Origin: Maratus speciosus
Lineage: Eukaryota > Arthropoda > Arachnida > Araneae > Salticidae
Assembly (NCBI GenBank): GCA_963932465.1
Contig: OZ010794.1
Location: 447,098,502 to 447,162,501, forward strand
DNA: 64,000 nt
Direction of reading: 5' to 3'
Under the pieces are notes generated by a model. That model searched no databases and was not told where the DNA came from. It was given only the letters and a program-made list of their open reading frames with translations. Both the position numbers and the translations under genes were made by a program. Below, in pieces: positions 58,160 through 64,000 of this stretch (its first letter is position 1; each line of letters starts with the position of its first letter).

Positions 58160-58665
58160 TTTCGAAAATTGTACGTCAAATGTGGTAAATGGCAAACGTC
58201 AAACATGGTGCGTTCGTACTATAACTAGTTTTATTAATATTCAAACCTTGGTGCAATAGCTGTTGCACTCTTATGCAAAAATGCATTAATACAATGGCAA
58301 CCTAGAATCCCTACCTATCGTGGGATATCATTGAATTAATTACGTATGATAGGATTTAATAGAATAATCACCATGGCAACCCAGAATCATTACCTATCAT
58401 GGAATATTGAATTATTTACATATGATAGGATTTAATAGAATGCAAAAATCTTATATTAATGTCTTTTAAAGTTTTGATTCGATTTTCATAAAATTTGAAA
58501 TGAATCGAAAAAATTCTGCAAAGATTATAAATAATAAATTTCAAACCATTCGGTTGGGTAGTTTTGGCGCTGTTATATGCGGGCAGACAGACGAACGGAC
58601 CAGACGACGACTGTGCTATGTATTTATATAATTACGAACGCGCCTAAAAATCGCGACCTGGGCTG
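58160..58665 (+). repeat. Dispersed repeat (tacgtatgataggatttaatagaat family), copy 1
   Basis: Shares gttgcactctta, catgggatatcattgaattaatt, gttttgattcgattttcataaaattt, ttcaaaccattcg and ggacagacgacgact-type words with 59135-60004 joined to 61534-61665. Internal duplication of the acgtatgataggatttaatagaat word. Class unknown. Confidence 0.65.
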
Positions 58666-59134
58666 CACACTACAGGTATATCTTGACTTCCTTCTGCCGG
58701 CCCTAATGAAAGCATTTAAACCTGGATGCCTATTTCAACTCAAACACTTTCAACTAACATCCTCATAGGGATAGATAACCATCGGATTTCAGCTGCATAT
58801 AAATTTTGTGTCTCGTTTCACCTTGAGCACACTATCTTTCTCTAATGGCAGAGGAAAAAATACCGATAATTACTTCGTACTTGAAAGTCGGAAATTTGGT
58901 GGTCTTGCTTGAGGTCTGGAATTGCGATAAAGCTTTCGTGTAACAATAGAGATTCAGTTTTCTGACATGGAATGCATCGTATGACTTTCTACCGACATTC
59001 AATGTTTACATTGTTTTATTGTCTTTTAACCCTCTCATGCGAGGATTCTAAAAAACGCATTTTGCAGTTAAAATAGATTTAAAATAGATTATTAAGAACA
59101 AGCAACACTGAATAATAATTAAAAAAAAAAAGTC
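58666..59134. other. Unassigned DNA
   Basis: 58835-58945 resembles 42570-42660 (ctctaatgg.cgagg, acttgaaagt.gg, gtctggaattgcgat), so it is another dispersed repeat. No gene seen. Confidence 0.4.
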
Positions 59135-59972
59135 GGAAATTGTACGTCAAACGTGACAAATGAGGTGCGTTCGTACTGTAACTAGTTTTGTAAATATTCA
59201 GATCTTGGTGCAATATAGCTGTTGCACTCTTATTCAAAAATGCATGAATACAAAATTTATTACGATTATATATCTTAATTTCAGTAATACGGAAATAATA
59301 GGATTCCATCTTAAACCTTTATCTACTGACGATACTGATAAGTACCATTAAAATAACTTGTTCTAAAATTCATTTAATACATCGATTAGTTGTAATACAG
59401 TTTGAGTTATAGATACATTACTTTATCTTGTTCCAAAAGCATTATGGGTTACACAAAACAAAAATATTTTTAAAAGGATGATTTCATTCAAAGGACTTTG
59501 CATCTTTTCAGCTTTCTAGGCGTTAGGGGGGGGGGGGGGGGAGTTTTCTATTCGGAAATATTTCTATATTTCTATTGTAAGAACATTATATTTGTACATT
59601 TCCTAATTCTACAAATTACTAAGAAAACTATTTAAAATAAAAGATTTGAGTGGGGTTATAAATATTGCACAAAATATCTATAAATTCAAATTTAATGAAT
59701 CCTTCTAAATTCTTCAATCATTCTAAAATCCTTCTAAAATTTATTAAATGATTATGTAAATCTAATGTAGTTTCAAAAATTCACGAAAAATGCTTTAGAA
59801 GATAAAATTTTCATGAATTCATAACTCAGTACATAAAGAGTTAAGTAAGTCGTAATCCCCATATCATTATCTGTCATGGGATATCATTGAATTAATTACG
59901 TATGATAGGATTTAATAGAATGAAGAAAACTTTTATTAATTATCTTTTTAAGTTTTGATTCGATTTTCATAA

Positions 59973-60005
<33 letters not shown>

Positions 60006-61665
60006 CTAGCCGCCTCTGGCGACCAGTTTGGTCTCCCTTAAATGTATGCTAAGCATTGCATCATGTTACTTTCATTCTTAAACTAATTGACTTGCTCATT
60101 CCTTCCCCCGAGTCCAAAGATTCTGATAGAGAAACCAAGAATTCTTTGCGAACTTGATACTATTTCATACATTTTTGTTGGTATGCGTACTTCGTCTTTT
60201 TTGACAAATACCATTTAATTTCCGTAGCTGTAAAAATGAGTGAAATTTCAAGTGTTTAAACTGTTCATAAATTATCTAAATTAAACTTATTTTATTTAAA
60301 CTTGCTGTTACTTCAATGCCATTTTTTAGTATTAATAAATTTATTTAAATTTTGCAAATCATGCATTTATAATTTTTTTTCACTACTTAATAACTAAATA
60401 ATGAATATATATACTTTTGCTTTTATAGATTTGATTTCTGAGTTCATAAATATCACAATATAGTAACGTAACTAAGAGAAATAGTAAATTAAAACCCTCG
60501 TGAATGCAAGCCGTTAACAAACGTTAGCGGCGCCAATTTACTTACTATATGACGTTATAAGAATATTGTCCATTCATTGTTGCAGAATCTGTTTTGCGAA
60601 TGATTACCACCATGGTCTAATATTTACTATTGTTTATGATGAATGAATCTCTTGTGTTTGTTCACTTTATGAAGTGAAATAGAAAGATGTCAACTTAATT
60701 TCAATTGAAATTATCTTGGAACATATATTTATTTGAATGTAAATTAGAAACGATACTTTGATATTGAAATGAAATATTTTAGTTTGTGTTATTATTACTA
60801 CGATTAGGGGCTTTGGCATTATTTTTTTTAAAGCTTGACGCAATTCGGGCTTCAGAATGTGAAATACGTTGATAAAATATATAAATAGCTATGAAAACAA
60901 ACCTGGTGAACTTTTATTTTTATTTATATGTATTTAATTTGTATTTATTTGCATATAAACATTTTATTTATGCATATTATACAATATTTGTTTACATAGA
61001 AATTACTTCTGTTTCTATATAAAAATAGATTATTGGCTTCTTTAGATTAAATAAATTGTATGCATACGGAAAAAATTGCTTATGTATATGAAATGGGATA
61101 TAGATTGCCGTAAAATACGATGCCAGTTTATTTTTTCTCACCAAGAACCTATCTATTTATTTATTTATTGTATTTTAAATGAGGTAAATGAAATATGTGA
61201 TGTATTTTAAGTGAAAGATTTATTTTAAATGAAATGAGTGATAGGTTTATATTTTTAATGAAATGAGGGCGATGGAAGAATATTTGGCGTTTTTTATCAC
61301 CTGCGCCCGACTAATATAAAAGTACTGAAATGTCCGTTTGGCATAAAAAGTGAAGCGGTCAGCCCGGAACTATTGATGACAGTCACATGACTTCGGCTTT
61401 TATTATATAGATTTTTTATCACCTGCGCCCGACTAATATAAAAGTACTGAAATGTCCGTTTGGCATAAAAAGCGAAACGGTCAGCCCGGAACTATTGATG
61501 ACAGTCACATGACTTCGGCTTTTATTATATAGATTAAATTTCAAACCATTCGTTTGGGAAGTTTTTTGCGCATTTATACGCGAACAGACGGGCAAACAAA
61601 CGGACGGATCAGACGACGACTATAGGTTTACGTATTTATATAATTACGAATGCACCTAAAAAACA
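59135..61665 (+). repeat. Dispersed repeat, copy 2, split by a Helitron
   Basis: 59135-60004 and 61534-61665 align consecutively with 58160-58665; the break is a Helitron insertion at a (TA)n tract (59980-60004). A 17-base G run lies at about 59526-59542. Confidence 0.6.
60005..61533 (-). mobile_element. Helitron (minus strand, 1.53 kb) with duplicated 5' end
   Basis: Minus-strand 3' end at 60005-60009 (ACTAG, preceded on the minus strand by ggtcgccagaggcgg, a hairpin-capable sequence). The 5' end is the complement of TCTATATAATAAAAGCC, present twice, ending at 61411 and 61533, within a 122-bp tandem duplication (about 61290-61411 and 61412-61533). The insertion splits a dispersed repeat. 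No Rep/helicase. Confidence 0.8.
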
Positions 61666-61754
61666 TAGACATCATTTCTTTCACAAATGTTTCAGTTATC
61701 AAAAATTTAAATCTGTATTATACAGCAAAGACATGCCCGTGCGCTGACGTCATA

Positions 61755-63205
61755 TACACTATATGGCCGAAGGTGACCGGTCACTTGCAATTTTAGACGT
61801 TTTGTCAAATATCTAGAAAAATACATGAAGAATTAACCTGAAACTGCAGGTATGCAAACAGTATAGTCTAAGTCATATATTTCCGCGAAGATTTTTTCCC
61901 GAAACCCCATAGGGGACCGCCAACAAATTGAAAAAAAAAAACAAATATCTTTTGGATAACCCTGTAAAAACTAATGTAGCAAAAGCGTTCAAACTCGAGA
62001 TTATTAATAAGTGGCTTATTGTAATATATTGTATTCATTTTTATGAGGATAGCATGTATACTCGTAGAGAAATTAAGGTTTTTATAAAAACAGTCCCAGA
62101 TTTCGCCAAGTTTTTTGCTTATAATTTGCACAGTTCTTAATATAGAAAAAAGTTCTTTTCAGAAAATATGACAAACAGCATTGTACACAATACCCTGCAA
62201 TCAGAATGAAAAAATAATAAAAATTGGATGAAAAATGAGCAGGTTTACTAAATAATGATTCACTGCGCATGCTCGAACGTAATCAAAATATAATGTGCAT
62301 AATGTATTAGCTAAATGAATAGAGCAACTTTTGTGAAAGTCTCAAAACCATAGTTTGAAAAGTCTGAAAATTATCGTTTATAGAATAAGCTCAAAACCCG
62401 TTATTCCTAAAAGGAAGCAAAAAGATAAGGGGCTGTATCCAAATACAGTAGTACATGCAATATTGTGCATGCTATATTGGAACTAATCAATGGATATATG
62501 GATACAAACCCTCATCTTTTTGCTTCATTTTGGGAACAACGGATTTTGAGCTTATTCTATAAACGATTATTATCAGACTTTTCAAACTATGTTTTTGAGA
62601 CTTTTACTAAAGGTGCTCTATACATTTAGCTAACACATTATGCACATTATATTTTGATGCATTAGCGCATGCGCAGTGAAACATTTTTTAGTAAACCTGC
62701 TCATTTTTCATCCAATTTTTATTATTTTTAAATTCTGATTACAGAGTATTATGTACAATGTTGTTATTCGTCATATTTTCTGAAAAGAACTTCTTTTTAT
62801 ATTAAGAACTCTGCAAATTATAAGCAAAAAACTTGGCGAAATTTGGAACTTTTTATAAAAACCTTAATTTCTCTACGAGTATACATGCTATCCTCATAAA
62901 AATGAACACAATATATTACAATAAGCCACTTATTAATAATCTCGAGTTTGAACGCTTTTGCTACATTAGCTTTAACAGGGTTATCCAAAAGATATTCATT
63001 CTATTCAATTTGTTGACGGTCCCCTACGGGGTTTCTGGAAAAAATCTTCGGGGTTTGGACATGGGGAAATGGGGTTTTTGGATATGATCTATACTATACT
63101 GTTTACACACCTGCAGTTTCAGGTTAATTCCTCATGTATTTTTCTAGATATTTAACGAAACGTTTAAAATCACAAGTGACCGGTCACCTTTGGCCATATA
63201 GTGTA
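61755..63205. mobile_element. TA-flanked 1.45-kb palindrome (Tc1/mariner-type MITE)
   Basis: 61757-62440 and 62500-63203 are inverted copies about 90% alike, with a 59-bp centre. The ends are CACTATATGGCC...GGCCATATAGTG, flanked by TA on both sides. The right arm has an extra insertion of about 30 bases (near 63030-63075). No transposase is present. Both arms keep an open frame over the FYKNLNFSTSIHAILIKM region, which is the same DNA in mirror image. Confidence 0.85.
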
Positions 63206-63244
63206 GATGATAGCAGTACCTGACCAATAAATTCTCCTGTTATT

Positions 63245-63279
<35 letters not shown>

Positions 63280-63945
63280 TTTTATACTATATCACACAAT
63301 TTCAATTTTTACACCGTAGAGGAAAATATCTTCTTTCAAATGCAATTTGTTTAAAAACTGTACAGCAATAAACTAAAATTTTTTTAATGGTTTTTAAAGT
63401 AATTTTTAAGCATGATTTTTTAAAAATGTGTATCTATCGCGTGCAACCGATTACAAAAGATTAGCCCGTTAACACTTAAAACAATATAAATAATTCAGCA
63501 TTTGTTTCCGGCTAATATTCCATCATAAAGAAATTAAACCTTCATCGGCAAATAAATAAAAAAATCTTCAAGGTTGGAGTAGCATGCTTGAAATTTATTC
63601 AAATAGGGCGAAAAATGTCAAAACCAGGACTCGAACTTGGGTACCTTGACTTGCCGTGCCATTTTTCGCTCTGTTGGAATAAACCCCAACTATGCTATTT
63701 AACCTTGAAGATGATTTATCTAATTGAAAATAATTCCTTCTCTTGAATATTAAAATAATATATAAGTAAAACACAAATTTAACAGGCATGTAATTGAGCT
63801 ATAAGCGCTTAAACTATTAAAATTATCAGAATCAAAAAAGGAGCCAGATTTGGCGATTTCTTGAACTATAAACTTTTGGTATGCGGCTAATACAAAAATA
63901 TCGCTTTTAATAAATTACAAAACTTTATTTGAATACACTAGGGGA
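63206..63945. repeat. Dispersed repeat copy with a tRNA-like segment
   Basis: 63295-63945 shares atgcaatttgttt..aaactgta, cagcattt and atgcggctaatacaaaaatatcgctttt with 29.24-29.94 kb. On the minus strand 63612-63675 contains a B-box-like aagttcgagtcctgg, so it may include an old tRNA-derived SINE. A T run occupies about 63250-63276. Confidence 0.5.
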
Positions 63946-63947
63946 CT

Positions 63948-64000
63948 TTGACCCCTACGAGCTACGCTCGCCAATCCCCATTCAGACTCTAAAAACCCGC
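63948..64000 (-). mobile_element. GC-hairpin Helitron, 3' end of a copy cut by the window
   Basis: ACTAG then GGGGAC..GACCCC, and cgagctacgctcgccaatcccc followed by cagactctaaaaa, as at the minus-strand 3' ends at 25305 and 55049. The rest is outside the window. Confidence 0.7.

Noticed and set aside
61868..63087. Two similar reading frames as a duplicated gene
   Set aside because: They are the two arms of one palindromic element, so their similarity needs no coding explanation.

Overview
The window looks like nuclear DNA of an invertebrate animal, probably an arthropod with a large, AT-rich, transposon-filled genome. The evidence is the mix of elements: BEL/Pao, piggyBac, Penelope-like with a GIY-YIG endonuclease, hAT, Tc1/mariner-type foldbacks, Helitrons and a tRNA-derived SINE, with long A/T homopolymers throughout. 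A chelicerate is a guess from overall character only. I found no convincing host protein gene, rRNA or functional tRNA in 64 kb. Nearly every recognisable coding region belongs to a mobile element.

Layout. 0-3.1 kb: the end of a TTAA-type MITE, then a decayed hAT transposase (minus strand) split by a hAT-type MITE. 4.5-5.1 kb: a short Helitron. 6.5-9 kb: a foldback hairpin followed by a 1,085-bp sequence in tandem duplicate. 9.86-11.54 kb: a 5'-truncated Penelope-like element whose inverted terminal arms each carry a hammerhead-ribozyme-like motif. 11.7-13.8 kb: a 12-copy 174-bp satellite. 14-40 kb: small non-autonomous elements (hAT, TA-flanked, TTAA-flanked, Helitron), short tandem arrays and unassigned AT-rich DNA. 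40.4-42.5 kb: an inverted-repeat structure enclosing a 30-bp minisatellite and a tRNA-SINE head. 42.7-57.4 kb: nested GC-hairpin Helitrons. One is split by a 9.3-kb BEL/Pao element with identical LTRs, and that element's gag is itself split by a piggyBac element with a near-complete transposase. 58-64 kb: a dispersed repeat split by another Helitron, a 1.45-kb TA-flanked palindrome, and the end of one more GC-hairpin Helitron.

How the parts fit. Insertion order can be read from the nesting: Helitron, then BEL/Pao; piggyBac entered gag either in this copy or in its parent. A neighbouring copy of the same Helitron keeps the empty BEL target site, which confirms the 5-bp target duplication. The least expected features are the piggyBac junctions (6-bp duplication, no TTAA on the right, and a repeated GGGGT..AACCCC motif as candidate transposase site), the hammerhead-like motifs of the Penelope-like element, and tandemly duplicated 5' ends in two unrelated Helitron families.
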